Shown: positions 1 through 8,014, counted from the first letter of the stretch. The stretch is 64,000 nucleotides of DNA from JAHQVV01 sp039188575 (GCA_039188575.1 JBCCYY010000001.1:51412-115411), one strand, 5' to 3'. Program-made: numbers and translations. The notes: a model not told the origin generated them from the sequence alone.

Positions 1-73
1 GGGGGCGTAGCTCAGTGGTTAGAGCACGGGACTCATAATCCCTTGGTCGCAGGTTCGAATCCTGCCGCCCCTA
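1..73 (+). tRNA. tRNA-Met (CAT anticodon)
   Basis: A full cloverleaf can be folded. The acceptor stem pairs GGGGGCG with CGCCCCT (G1-U72 wobble), the D stem is GCTC/GAGC, the anticodon loop is CTCATAA with CAT, and the T arm is GCAGG-TTCGAAT-CCTGC. The discriminator base is A73 and CCA is not encoded. The top pair of the anticodon stem (C27/T43) is mismatched. CAT can read Met as elongator, or Ile if C34 is lysidinylated; the sequence alone does not separate these. It does not have the three G-C pairs in the anticodon stem expected of an initiator tRNA. Confidence 0.93.
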
Positions 74-76
74 TTC

Positions 77-103
77 ACCCCGCCGAAAACGCACTGGCGG
101 GGT
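77..103 (+). terminator. Hairpin after the tRNA, without T-run
   Basis: A perfect 8-bp stem ACCCCGCC/GGCGGGGT with an 11-nt loop starts 3 nt after the tRNA. No T-tract follows, so it may be a processing or pausing hairpin rather than a classical intrinsic terminator. Confidence 0.45.
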
Positions 104-164
104 AGAATCAAGCAGATTGAACGTAACCGGACTAGCCCGGGCCGCGTCTATCTGCAATAATACA

Positions 165-182
165 TTTAGACGTGCGTCTAAA
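165..182 (+). promoter_or_regulatory. 18-bp palindrome before tatA, operator candidate
   Basis: TTTAGACG-TG-CGTCTAAA is a perfect inverted repeat with an 8-bp arm. It overlaps a possible -10 hexamer TAAAAT at 179-184 and lies 36 nt before the tatA start. A dimeric repressor bound here would block that promoter. No convincing -35 element is visible at the usual distance. Confidence 0.45.
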
Positions 183-218
183 ATATTGAACCGAAACGCT
201 CCATCAAAGGAGACTCCC

Positions 219-455
219 ATGGGCCCTATCGGCTGGCAAGAACTGCTTATCCTCGCTGCCATCGGAATCCTGATCTTCGGCAAGCGCCTCCCCGAGGTAG
301 GCCGATCCGTCGGCAAGAGCATCGTCGAGTTCAAGAAAGGCCTGGCCGGTGTCGACGAAGAAGTGGAAGCCGCTGTCCAGAAGCAGGCCAACCACCAAGC
401 ATCCATTGAAACCACCGAGACCGAAACGCCCGCCACCGCGGGAGGTACAGCATGA
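219..455 (+). CDS. tatA: Twin-arginine translocase subunit TatA (first copy)
   Basis: Small pore-forming subunit of the Tat system, which exports folded proteins across the inner membrane. The 78-residue protein has the family layout: one N-terminal membrane segment (about residues 5-20), the hinge FGKRLPEVGRS (20-30), an amphipathic helix rich in Lys and Glu (to about 50) and an unstructured Thr/Glu/Ala tail. ATG 219 is chosen because AAAGGAG lies at 206-212 and because the family starts just before the membrane helix; an in-frame extension to 117 would add a tail foreign to TatA. Its end overlaps the next gene by 4 nt (ATGA), so both are translated together. No tatC is present in the window. 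Confidence 0.93.
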   Translation: MGPIGWQELLILAAIGILIFGKRLPEVGRSVGKSIVEFKKGLAGVDEEVEAAVQKQANHQASIETTETETPATAGGTA

Positions 456-727
456 CGACATTCACCACCCTCGCATTCGGCATGCCCGGCTGGCAGGAAC
501 TGCTCATCCTTGGTGTCATCGGCCTGCTCATCTTCGGCAAGCGGCTCCCCGAAGTCGGCCGATCCATCGGCAAGGGTATCGTCGAGTTCAAGAAGGGTCT
601 GGCTGGAATCGACGAGGAAGTCGATGCCGCGGTCGAGAAGCAGAAGCAACTCGACGCCGAAGCCGGCAACACAACCAACGTGGAGACCCACGCCGAGTCG
701 ACCACCAACGCCGAGCCGTCTGCCTGA
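452..727 (+). CDS. tatA: Twin-arginine translocase subunit TatA (second copy)
   Basis: Paralogue of the preceding gene, 91 residues. The core from GWQELLIL through FGKRLPEVGRS to EFKKGLAG is nearly identical; the N-terminus has ten extra residues and the acidic tail differs. Membrane segment about 14-28, hinge at 28-38. ATG 452 has GGAGG at 441-445 and overlaps the stop of the first copy. The likeness and tandem order show a local duplication. One copy could act like TatB or TatE, but both keep TatA-type hinges and neither has the longer helix of TatB. Confidence 0.9.
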   Translation: MTTFTTLAFGMPGWQELLILGVIGLLIFGKRLPEVGRSIGKGIVEFKKGLAGIDEEVDAAVEKQKQLDAEAGNTTNVETHAESTTNAEPSA

Positions 728-753
728 GTCAACTTCATACTTATTGATCCACG

Positions 754-783
754 AAGCGGGCGTCTTGAAGGCGTCCGCTTTTT
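754..783 (+). terminator. Intrinsic terminator of the tatA pair
   Basis: An 11-bp stem AAGCGGGCGTC/GGCGTCCGCTT with two G-T wobbles, a 5-nt loop and a following T-run, 26 nt after the second tatA stop. Confidence 0.85.
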
Positions 784-1051
784 ATATCGCTGCAACCAAA
801 AAGAAAAGGCCTCGTCCGGGGAGGCAGCCGAACGAGACCCGATCCAGGGTGGAGGTTGTCGCGGCAGTGCCCGGTGTCCCGGACAGACTGGCCCGCGGCC
901 CCGCGTCTTGGCCCGGCGTTCGCTGCCGTGCCTCGCGGGACAGGAGTAGTTACCAATTCAACCGGGATCAATGCCAGCGGCACAGACGAAAACTTCGGCC
1001 CAACGCACTTGGGGGTTCCGGCTGTATCGATTGCTGGACGGGCAGACCCCG

Positions 1052-1438
1052 CTAACGCGTTGCCAACGCGGATTGCTTCTTCGCGTAGACCAGGATCAAA
1101 AAGAACGGCACCCACCAGATCAGGTCGTTACCAATCAGGAACCACCCGAACTGCAGCGGCAGCGCATCCAAAATCACGGCCTGCCATACAAAGCCGATCG
1201 GCCCAAACACCTTGCCGAGCAGCCCGACCAGCACGATCGGCCAGTGCCGCGCGGGGTCATAGGCCGCGATCCAGTACCCGATCCCGTAGACCCCGACGAT
1301 CATCCCGACGCACTGCCAGATCGCGGGATACGCTGGACGGTCCATCCCCATCATGTCGAAACCCATGTTCGGGAACAGCACCACCCCCGCCCCCCAGAGC
1401 AGGTTGTAGACCGCCGCGAGGGTGAGGGTCCAGAACAT
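1052..1438 (-). CDS. Small four-helix membrane protein, unknown function
   Basis: A 128-residue, very hydrophobic protein with four predicted membrane segments (about 1-21, 39-59, 66-86 and 100-120) and few charges outside short loops. Aromatic-rich loops and the motif GFDMMGMDRP after helix 1 are its only distinctive features. I do not recognise a catalytic motif. It lies 81 nt downstream of the flagellin gene on the same strand, separated by a short hairpin, so cotranscription is possible but not shown. The start ATG 1438 has only a weak GG upstream. The 268 bp between this gene and the tatA terminator hold no gene I can support. Confidence 0.7.
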   Translation of the reverse strand: MFWTLTLAAVYNLLWGAGVVLFPNMGFDMMGMDRPAYPAIWQCVGMIVGVYGIGYWIAAYDPARHWPIVLVGLLGKVFGPIGFVWQAVILDALPLQFGWFLIGNDLIWWVPFFLILVYAKKQSALATR

Positions 1439-1484
1439 CCAACGGGGGGCTTGTGATACGTCGGGGTTTGGGTCGGCTTCAGGG

Positions 1485-1502
1485 ATGCCTTAGCTTAGGC
1501 AT
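1485..1502 (-). terminator. Short hairpin after the flagellin gene
   Basis: ATGCCT/AGGCAT with a 6-nt loop, 17 nt after the flagellin stop. There is no T-run, so termination is uncertain. Confidence 0.35.
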
Positions 1503-1519
1503 GCAGCGACGCAAGAGAA

Positions 1520-2350
1520 TCACGCCAAGAGATCGAGCACGCGTGAACCGGACGAGCTCACGTAGCCATAGAAGGCGATGTTGGCCTCGACAAGGAGCGT
1601 ATCCCGGCTGAACGCGGCGACCTCGCCGGCGAAGTCCGTGTCGCGGATGATCGACTCGGCCTCGGCGGTATTCTCGATCTGCACGTTGATGCTGTTCAAC
1701 GCCGGGCGGAGCGTGTTGGCCTGGTACGCCCCGATCGAGCCACGCAAGGTCGCGATGTCGCTGAGCGCCGAGTCGATAACAAGATCGCCCGCGGCGGTGT
1801 TGCCCACCAAGGCACCGCCCGAAGCGGCATCCGCGAGGGTGTAGGACGTGCCACTGATATCGGTCTCTCCGATCGTGGCCGAATCAACGCGTGGCAAGTC
1901 AAGCGTATCGCCGCCATGGCTCAACGACACGTCACCCGAGAACAAAGCGGTACCGTTGAACCCGGCCGACGCGGCGATACGATCGACTGACTGAACGTTC
2001 GCATCGATCTGCATCTGGATGGCGTCGCGCTCGCTGGCGGAGAGCGTGCCGTCACCGAGCTGGACCTGCAACGCTTTGGTGTCCACCAACACGTTGGATA
2101 CCTCGGATAAGGCCGCGTCGGCCGTCGAGGCGACGTGGTCTTGGCGTTGCAAGACGCGGGTCTCGGCATCGAGCTCAGCCAAGACCGCCCGGAGCTGCTC
2201 GGAGCTCATCAAGCCCGCCGGGTTGTCCGCCCCACGGTTGATCTGCAAGCCCGTCGACAAACGCTCGGCGGACTGCTCGAACCGCTGGATATTGCGGCCC
2301 AAGCTGTGCTGGAGGGCGAGTACCCCTGAGTTGTTAATCGGTGTCACCAT
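1520..2350 (-). CDS. Flagellin (hag/fliC family), solitary
   Basis: Filament subunit of the bacterial flagellum, exported through the flagellar type III channel. The 276-residue protein has the conserved N-terminal D0/D1 helical region (about 1-135), including SAERLSTGLQINRGADNPAG and ADAALSEV, a short variable middle with a beta-rich stretch (about 140-200), and a C-terminal helical domain with DTDFAGEVAAFSRD. ATG 2350 is chosen: GGGGAGAT lies 7 nt upstream, while the longer frame would add 11 non-flagellin residues. The last 20 residues (IAFYGYVSSSGSRVLDLLA) replace the usual Gln/Ala/Asn-rich helix that ends most flagellins; only the terminal hydrophobic LDLL resembles the export signal. 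No other flagellar gene is in the window. Function as a filament protein is likely but the altered end makes assembly behaviour uncertain. Confidence 0.88.
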   Translation of the reverse strand: MVTPINNSGVLALQHSLGRNIQRFEQSAERLSTGLQINRGADNPAGLMSSEQLRAVLAELDAETRVLQRQDHVASTADAALSEVSNVLVDTKALQVQLGDGTLSASERDAIQMQIDANVQSVDRIAASAGFNGTALFSGDVSLSHGGDTLDLPRVDSATIGETDISGTSYTLADAASGGALVGNTAAGDLVIDSALSDIATLRGSIGAYQANTLRPALNSINVQIENTAEAESIIRDTDFAGEVAAFSRDTLLVEANIAFYGYVSSSGSRVLDLLA

Positions 2351-2683
2351 GATCGGATCTCCCCGGCGGACATCATTGCCCAAGGATCAGTAACCGATTC
2401 AGCGGGGACCGAAGCAAGCCGGGCATGAGAGAACCCGGCAAATCGGGGTTTACCCAGCTTGCCGGGCCGGAACGAGCGCTATGGTTTTCCCCCTTCACGG
2501 TGTAGCGGGAGACGCGGAGCGTCCCGGGTCGGGAAATCTTAGATGATTCGCACGGGCGGCTCCGCCGCACCCGCTGCACCGCTCGATTACGGCGCAAGAG
2601 CGGCAATTCAAGGACGCCAACCGCTGCGTGGCACAGTTGAATCAAGTGTGCCACGCTCGGCTTGGCGCTCTTGACCGGGTGCC
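2351..2683. other. Intergenic region between fumC and flagellin
   Basis: 333 bp without a gene. It contains the fumC hairpin (2626-2656), a GC-rich inverted repeat around 2551-2572 (GGGCGGC/GCCGC type) and two CCCGGC/GCCGGG hairpins between 2415 and 2480 on the flagellin side. I looked for a sigma-28 type TAAA-N15-GCCGATAA promoter for flagellin: TAAA is present on the minus strand near 2450 but no matching second box follows. Confidence 0.6.
2626..2656 (-). terminator. Perfect hairpin downstream of fumC
   Basis: GCGTGGCACA and TGTGCCACGC form a perfect 10-bp stem around an 11-nt loop, 27 nt after the fumC stop. A T-run is missing on either strand, so it may protect the 3' end or terminate through another factor. 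Confidence 0.55.
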
Positions 2684-4114
2684 TCACCCCGGCCTCGTCA
2701 TCGCGTCGTAGTCCATCAACTCGTCCAGACGCTCCGCGGGCATCAAGTCCAGTTCGCCGACGAGCTGCTTGATGGTCTTGCCCTCCTTGTGGGCCTGCTT
2801 GGCGAGGTCCGAGCACTTGTCGTAGCCGATCTCGGGGGCCAGCGCGGTGATCGTCATCAGCGACGCATCGAGCAGCTCGGCACAGCGGGCCTCATTGACT
2901 TCCAGGCCGACGAGCAGCTTGTCGACGAAGACGTTGCAGGCGTTACTCAGCAGCGTGACGGACTCAAGGAACGCGTCGATCATGACGGGCATGGCAACGT
3001 TGAGCTCGAAGATCGAGCCGACTCCGCCCAGGCCGGCGGTGGTGACGGTCGCGTCGTTGCCGATCACTCGGCAGCAGACCTGCATAACGGACTCACAGAT
3101 GACGGGGTTGACCTTGCCGGGCATGATCGACGACCCGGGCTGGATCGCCGGCAGGTTGAGCTCGCCGATCCCACAGCGCGGCCCGGACCCGAGGTGGCGG
3201 ATGTCGTTGGCGATCTTGGAGAGGGAGACGGCGATGGTTTTGAGCTTTGCATGCGCCGATACGAATTCGTCTTTACACGCTTGCGACACAGGGTGATTAA
3301 ACGATTCAGTAAAGTTTTCGTTGTCAGCTTTCTCTACACCAAACACGCGAATAGACAAAACATCGCAGACTCGCTTACCAAAATCTGGATGCGTGTTGAT
3401 GCCTGTACCAACAGCCGTTCCTCCAATAGGCAAAGCACCTCGAAGCTCATCCCAAGCTTCAATCGTTTCATTTTTTGCATTAGCAGCGTTGCCAATATAG
3501 CCCGCAAAAACTTGGCCAACCCGAATCGGCGTGGCATCCATCAAGTGAGTACGGCCGATTTTGACTATCGAATCCCATTCATCCGATTTTGCGCGCAGGG
3601 CCTCTTCAAGTCCCGTTGCGGCCGGTAACAAGCAATTGTCAAGAGCTGATACTGCTGCAATATGCATCGCCGTCGGGAACGTATCGTTGCTCGACTGCCC
3701 CATGTTGACGTGGTCGTTGGGGTGGACGCCGCCTTCGGCCTTGGTGGTCGCGCCCAGGCCGAGCTTGTCGTTGGCGATCGAGGCGATGACTTCGTTGGCG
3801 TTCATGTTGGTGCTGGTGCCGCTGCCGGTCTGATAGACATCGACGGGGAAGTGGGCGTCGTGCTTGCCCTGAGCGACTTCATCCGCGGCGGCAATGATCG
3901 CATCAGCCAATTCCGGGGGGAGCTTGCCGAGGTCTTTGTTGGCTTGGGCGCAGGCGGCCTTGAGGTGGCCGAAGGCGTGGATCACCGCCGGGGGCAGCGG
4001 GCGGTTGGCGATGGGGAAGTTAGCGACGGCCCGGGCGGTGCTGGCGCCGTACAGCGCGTCGGCGGGGACGGGCATCTCGCCCATCGAGTCTTTTTCAATA
4101 CGGGTAGCTGACAT
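2684..4114 (-). CDS. fumC: Fumarate hydratase, class II
   Basis: Cytosolic, iron-independent enzyme of the citric acid cycle that interconverts fumarate and malate. The 476-residue length and all family motifs are present: TGSGTSTNMNANEV (96-109), GGVHPNDHVNMGQSSNDTFP (128-147), GRTHLMDATPI (187-197) and the catalytic loop GSSIMPGKVNPV (327-338). ATG 4114 is chosen because MSATRIEKDSMGEMPVP fits the family start and GAGGACC precedes it; the in-frame extension to 4216 has no family likeness. Roughly residues 150-290 (about 3245-3665) are encoded by much more AT-rich DNA than the rest: 3301-3360 has 23 G+C in 60 against 42 in 60 at 3001-3060. The frame stays open and the motifs are intact, so this looks like an allelic replacement from a lower-GC relative. 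Confidence 0.97.
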   Translation of the reverse strand: MSATRIEKDSMGEMPVPADALYGASTARAVANFPIANRPLPPAVIHAFGHLKAACAQANKDLGKLPPELADAIIAAADEVAQGKHDAHFPVDVYQTGSGTSTNMNANEVIASIANDKLGLGATTKAEGGVHPNDHVNMGQSSNDTFPTAMHIAAVSALDNCLLPAATGLEEALRAKSDEWDSIVKIGRTHLMDATPIRVGQVFAGYIGNAANAKNETIEAWDELRGALPIGGTAVGTGINTHPDFGKRVCDVLSIRVFGVEKADNENFTESFNHPVSQACKDEFVSAHAKLKTIAVSLSKIANDIRHLGSGPRCGIGELNLPAIQPGSSIMPGKVNPVICESVMQVCCRVIGNDATVTTAGLGGVGSIFELNVAMPVMIDAFLESVTLLSNACNVFVDKLLVGLEVNEARCAELLDASLMTITALAPEIGYDKCSDLAKQAHKEGKTIKQLVGELDLMPAERLDELMDYDAMTRPG

Positions 4115-4225
4115 CTCGGGGTCCTCGGTAGAGTTGGGACCGCGAGTGTAGCGTCCTTCGATCGATTTGTGGGGAGAGCCAGGCGGGCGGACGAGCTTAA
4201 GCTCGCTCGCCAACACGATTCTAAA

Positions 4226-6367
4226 TCACGCGGCGTCTTTGGGCTCGATGCCCTTGAAGGCGGCCTGCTGGGCCTTGCCCTTAACGTCGTTGAGCTGGGC
4301 CTCGAGCCGGCTGACCGTGAGCTCGACCATGCTCTGGGCGCTGTCGCGCAGGTCGCTGATCCGGCGCCGCATGGTCTGCTCGGCCTGGTCGATGACCGTG
4401 ATCGTCTGCGGCTCGATCTCCGCGGCCTGGGCCTTGACCTGCTTGGTCACGATCTCGATCATCGCGCGGGACGAATCACGCAGCTCGGTGATATTCGAAC
4501 GCAGGGTCTGCTCGGCGGTCTGCAGCGCGGCGGCGGAGATCTTCTCGAACGCCTGCAGCTTCTCGTCCAGGTCGGCCTGAGCCCGCGCGGCGGTCTGCTG
4601 GGCGGACCTGGTCAGCTCACCGATCGACTCGGACACCGATCGGCCGGACTCTTCGGCGAGGTCGACGATCTGCATCACGCGGGCAGAGGCGTCCTGCTCG
4701 ACACGGTGCATGCGTTCATCGATCGAGGCGATCGAGTCGTCCACGGTCTGCGACGCGTTGGCGACCCGCTGGGTGATGCCGGCCTCGAACTGGGCGAGGC
4801 GTTCCTGGGCCTTGGCGATCGCGTTCTCTGCGAGGTCGAGGACCTCCTCGCCCTGCTTGCGGGCTTCCTTCTCGTGCTCGGCCAGCCGCTGGTAGGACTT
4901 TGTGATGCTGTGCTCGATGCCCTGATCGATCACGCGGAGGCGGTCGACCGAGCTCGTCTCGTACTCATCGATCTTGTTGTCGGCCTGCCGCAGCGCGGAC
5001 TCGACCGCCGCGTTCGCGCGGGCGTGGATCCCGTCCGATGCGCCTTCGACGATCCCCTTTGCGTGGGCGAGCCGTTGGTCGGCAAGCAGGGTGAGCCGCT
5101 CGACCTCTTCGTCCAGGCGGAGCACCATCTGCTCGCGGTCGATGCTGCAGTCGGACTCGATCTTCTGGACGGTTTCCTGGTAGCTGGCCAGCGCGTCTTC
5201 GCGGGCCGTTTCGAGCTTGGCGACCAGGCCGTCGACATAGCCGCCGGCGTGCTTGTCCGCCTCGGCGAGGTAGCTGTCCAGCGACTCGGCGATCCGCTGG
5301 TGGATCCGCTCGCCGACCTTCGCGACCGTCTCGTCGTCCAGGCCCTCGATCATCTCGTTGGCCTGCTCGGTCAGCCGGTCATGGACCCGGTCTACCTGCT
5401 CCGCGACCAGCGTCTCGATCCGGTCCGGCAGGGTCTCGCCCAGCAGGTCCGCCTGGTTCTCGGTGTCGTTGATCTCTTCGATCAGCTCGACGAGCCTGGC
5501 CTTGACCTTGTCGGCCTGCTCATCGGCGATCGCATCAAAGCGCTCCGGCAGCGCGTCCGCGAGGGCGTCCGCCTTGGACTGTGCCTTCGCGACAATCTCG
5601 TCAAACTGTGCAGTAAGCGGGCTGAGCGCCTCCTCGACATCGACGTCCAGCTCCGCGATCTTCGCATGGATCGCCTGCTCGATCTTCTTGGCCTGCTCCA
5701 ACAAGTGCTTGTCGACCTGTTCCTTGACGGGCTGAGCCAGGTCGCCTGCCTGCTCCTTGGCGGTACGCAGCGCGGCGAGCAGGTGCTGATCGACGGCCTC
5801 GCTGGCCTGCTTGTGCATCTGCTGCATGCGGGCGATGCGTTTGTCGATCTGTTCGTCCATCTCGGTGAGCTGCTCGATCCGCTTGGCGATCGGGCCTTCG
5901 TACTCGGCCAGGTGCTGGCGGACGTCATCGACCACCCGGCCGGCGGACATCTTGACGTGCTGCTTGGCGGCATCGACGTGTGCCTTGAAGTGCTGGGCCT
6001 GCTCGACCTGGGTCACGAAGGCGCGGGTCGTGTCGGTGATCGTGTGGCGGAGCGACTCGAGGTACTGCGACCGGCTTTCGATGTCCTGCTGGACCTGGTC
6101 GAGGGCCTGCAGTTTTTCGCTGACGGTCTGCTCGAGCTGTTCGATCTGCTGGGAAAGCGCAACGAAGCGCGCATCGGGGGTCGTGCCCATGTCTGGCGTG
6201 TCAGAGGGCTGGCCGATGGGCAGTTCGGCGGAGTGCTTGACGAGCCGAGCGAGCTTGAGCCGTTCCTCACGCGCACGGTCAGCGGCGCTGCGCAGCTCGT
6301 CGAGCAGCGCTTGGCTAGAGGCTTGGGAGGACTGGGGCTGAGAATGGCCAGGGTTGGACTGGGACAC
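4226..6367 (-). CDS. Large coiled-coil protein, unknown function
   Basis: A 713-residue protein that is almost entirely heptad-patterned, rich in Glu, Gln, Ala, Asp and Lys, with repeated units of the type LDEEVERLTLLADQRL and QERLAQFEAGITQRVANASQ. Its beginning is Ser/Gln/Pro-rich; no signal peptide or membrane segment is visible, so it is probably cytoplasmic. Repeats of roughly this kind score against apolipoprotein A/E-like and SMC-like models without common descent. GTG 6367 is preferred because GGAGGG stands 7 nt upstream (6375-6380); an upstream ATG at 6427 would add 20 residues with no such site. A scaffold, filament-like or nucleoid-associated role is possible; none can be assigned from sequence. 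Confidence 0.75.
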   Translation of the reverse strand: MSQSNPGHSQPQSSQASSQALLDELRSAADRAREERLKLARLVKHSAELPIGQPSDTPDMGTTPDARFVALSQQIEQLEQTVSEKLQALDQVQQDIESRSQYLESLRHTITDTTRAFVTQVEQAQHFKAHVDAAKQHVKMSAGRVVDDVRQHLAEYEGPIAKRIEQLTEMDEQIDKRIARMQQMHKQASEAVDQHLLAALRTAKEQAGDLAQPVKEQVDKHLLEQAKKIEQAIHAKIAELDVDVEEALSPLTAQFDEIVAKAQSKADALADALPERFDAIADEQADKVKARLVELIEEINDTENQADLLGETLPDRIETLVAEQVDRVHDRLTEQANEMIEGLDDETVAKVGERIHQRIAESLDSYLAEADKHAGGYVDGLVAKLETAREDALASYQETVQKIESDCSIDREQMVLRLDEEVERLTLLADQRLAHAKGIVEGASDGIHARANAAVESALRQADNKIDEYETSSVDRLRVIDQGIEHSITKSYQRLAEHEKEARKQGEEVLDLAENAIAKAQERLAQFEAGITQRVANASQTVDDSIASIDERMHRVEQDASARVMQIVDLAEESGRSVSESIGELTRSAQQTAARAQADLDEKLQAFEKISAAALQTAEQTLRSNITELRDSSRAMIEIVTKQVKAQAAEIEPQTITVIDQAEQTMRRRISDLRDSAQSMVELTVSRLEAQLNDVKGKAQQAAFKGIEPKDAA

Positions 6368-6479
6368 GGGCGAGCCCTCCGCGGTTCGGGCGTCAATAGA
6401 GAATTGGCCTAGCGCATGCCACGGCACGTCGGCCTGTCGGCTTATCGGCCTGCTCGCTTGAGCGGGTATAAAACGGGTA

Positions 6480-6500
6480 GGCCCGACGCATTATCGGGCC
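6480..6500. promoter_or_regulatory. Inverted repeat in a divergent intergenic region
   Basis: GGCCCGA/TCGGGCC with a 7-nt spacer lies between the divergent coiled-coil and antiporter genes. A plus-strand TATAAA follows a GGG about 15 nt before it. It may be an operator or a transcript hairpin in the antiporter leader. Confidence 0.35.
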
Positions 6501-6568
6501 AAGTCACGCTAACCTGACCGGCATTCAGCGTATGGCTGAGCTCGAAACAACGCAGATTGGGGATCTTG

Positions 6569-8014
6569 ATGAGCTTCTTTGATATCGCCGGCATCCTGGT
6601 TGGTCTTGCCGCGCTGTTTGCAGTGATCAACCACAAGCTGCTGAGGCTGCCTACGACGGTAGGCCTAATGCTGCTGGCGCTCTTGCACGCGGTGGCACTC
6701 CTCGCGATCGGACAGGTTTACCCCGGCGTGCTTGATTCGGCGGAACTGCTCATCGGCTCCATCGACTTCGACCAGACCCTGATGCAGGGCATGCTCGGCT
6801 ACCTGCTCTTCGCCGGGGCCCTGCACGTCAACCTCAGCGACCTCAAGAAGCAGACCTGGGTCATCGCCCTGCTCGCGACAATCGGCGTGCTGGCGACGAC
6901 CTTCATCGTCGGCGGGCTGACCTACCTGATCACCGGCTGGCTCGGTATCGAGGTCCGCTTCATCTATTGCCTTATCTTCGGGTCGATCGTCGCACCGACC
7001 GACCCGATCGCGGTGCTGGGGATCGTCAAAAAGCTAGGCGCGCCCAAGACACTCGAAACCAAGATCGCGGGCGAGTCGCTGTTCAACGACGGGGTCGGTG
7101 TGGTGGTGTTTATTGCGCTCTTGGGGATCGCGGGATTGGGCGGGCATGGAGAGCCGAACCATAACAATGTGACCGACGCTGTGGCTGAGCAGATCGCCGA
7201 CGAAATCGTTGGCGAACCACCAGAAGAAGGCGAGCCAGGGTATCCTTCGCCCATCAAAGACGGTTTGCATGCGGATGTAGAGGAAACCGCAAAGCAGGCT
7301 CTTGCCTGGGTGCCCGTCGCAAAACTCTTCGCCCTCGAGGCGGGCGGCGGGATCGCCCTGGGCTTCGTGCTCGGCCTGCTCTGCTTCTTACTGCTGCGGT
7401 CCATCGATCACTACGCGACCGAGATATTGCTGTCGCTCGCCGTCGTGACGGGCGGGTACGCACTCGCGATGAAGCTGCACCTGTCCGGGCCATTAGCCAT
7501 GGTCGTTGCGGGGCTGATCCTGGGCAACCACGGGCGGACGCTGGCGATGTCGGAAAAAACTCGTGAGCACTTGGATACGTTCTGGGAGCTGGTGGACGAA
7601 CTGCTCAACGCGGTGCTGTTCGTGCTGATCGGGCTGGAGGTGCTGGTACTCTCGTTCAAGGGCGACTACCTGCTCGCGGGGGCACTGGCCATCCCCGCGG
7701 CGCTGTTGGCAAGGTTCATCTCGGTCGGGAGCGTCGTGACGGTCTTGAAGAAGGCAACCATCAAAGAGTTCACGCCGCACGCCGTGAAGGTCATGACCTG
7801 GGGCGGGCTGCGCGGCGGGATCAGCGTCGCGCTTGCGCTGTCGCTCAAGGAAGAGATCCACGCCCAGCAGTCTATGTACGACAACGTCGGCGAGTTAGTC
7901 CTCACGATGACCTACGTCGTCGTTGCGTTCTCGATCCTCATCGGCGGGCTGACCATGGGCCCGATGCTCCGCCGGCTGGGGCTCGCCGGGCAAACCGATC
8001 CGAACGCACACTAA
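6569..8014 (+). CDS. Na+/H+ antiporter, CPA1 (NhaP) family
   Basis: Inner-membrane exchanger that expels Na+ (or K+) for protons and helps pH and salt balance. The 481-residue protein has about 12 membrane segments and the family motifs APTDPIAV (142-149), ESLFNDGVGVVV (169-180, with the ion-binding Asn-Asp at 173-174) and TWGGLRGGISVALALSL near the end. An acidic, Pro-rich loop of about 60 residues (roughly 190-250, 7140-7320) lies after the Asn-Asp helix; it is longer than usual and AT-richer. ATG 6569 with GGGGA at 6559-6563 is preferred over an in-frame TTG at 6557. There is no C-terminal TrkA or cyclic-nucleotide domain. It converges with the next gene, the two stop codons overlapping. 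Confidence 0.93.
   Translation: MSFFDIAGILVGLAALFAVINHKLLRLPTTVGLMLLALLHAVALLAIGQVYPGVLDSAELLIGSIDFDQTLMQGMLGYLLFAGALHVNLSDLKKQTWVIALLATIGVLATTFIVGGLTYLITGWLGIEVRFIYCLIFGSIVAPTDPIAVLGIVKKLGAPKTLETKIAGESLFNDGVGVVVFIALLGIAGLGGHGEPNHNNVTDAVAEQIADEIVGEPPEEGEPGYPSPIKDGLHADVEETAKQALAWVPVAKLFALEAGGGIALGFVLGLLCFLLLRSIDHYATEILLSLAVVTGGYALAMKLHLSGPLAMVVAGLILGNHGRTLAMSEKTREHLDTFWELVDELLNAVLFVLIGLEVLVLSFKGDYLLAGALAIPAALLARFISVGSVVTVLKKATIKEFTPHAVKVMTWGGLRGGISVALALSLKEEIHAQQSMYDNVGELVLTMTYVVVAFSILIGGLTMGPMLRRLGLAGQTDPNAH

Noticed and set aside
452..727. Second tat gene as tatB
   Set aside because: The hinge and helix length are of TatA type and almost identical to the first copy.
3245..3665. Insertion or frameshift in fumC
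   Set aside because: Despite the composition change the reading frame and all fumarase motifs continue without gap, so it is a replacement and not an insertion.
4169..6412. Long open frame (747 codons) on the plus strand opposite the coiled-coil gene
   Set aside because: It is antisense to the coiled-coil gene; the long frame results from high GC and biased codons. Its product is a Leu/Asp/Gly/Arg mixture without family likeness.
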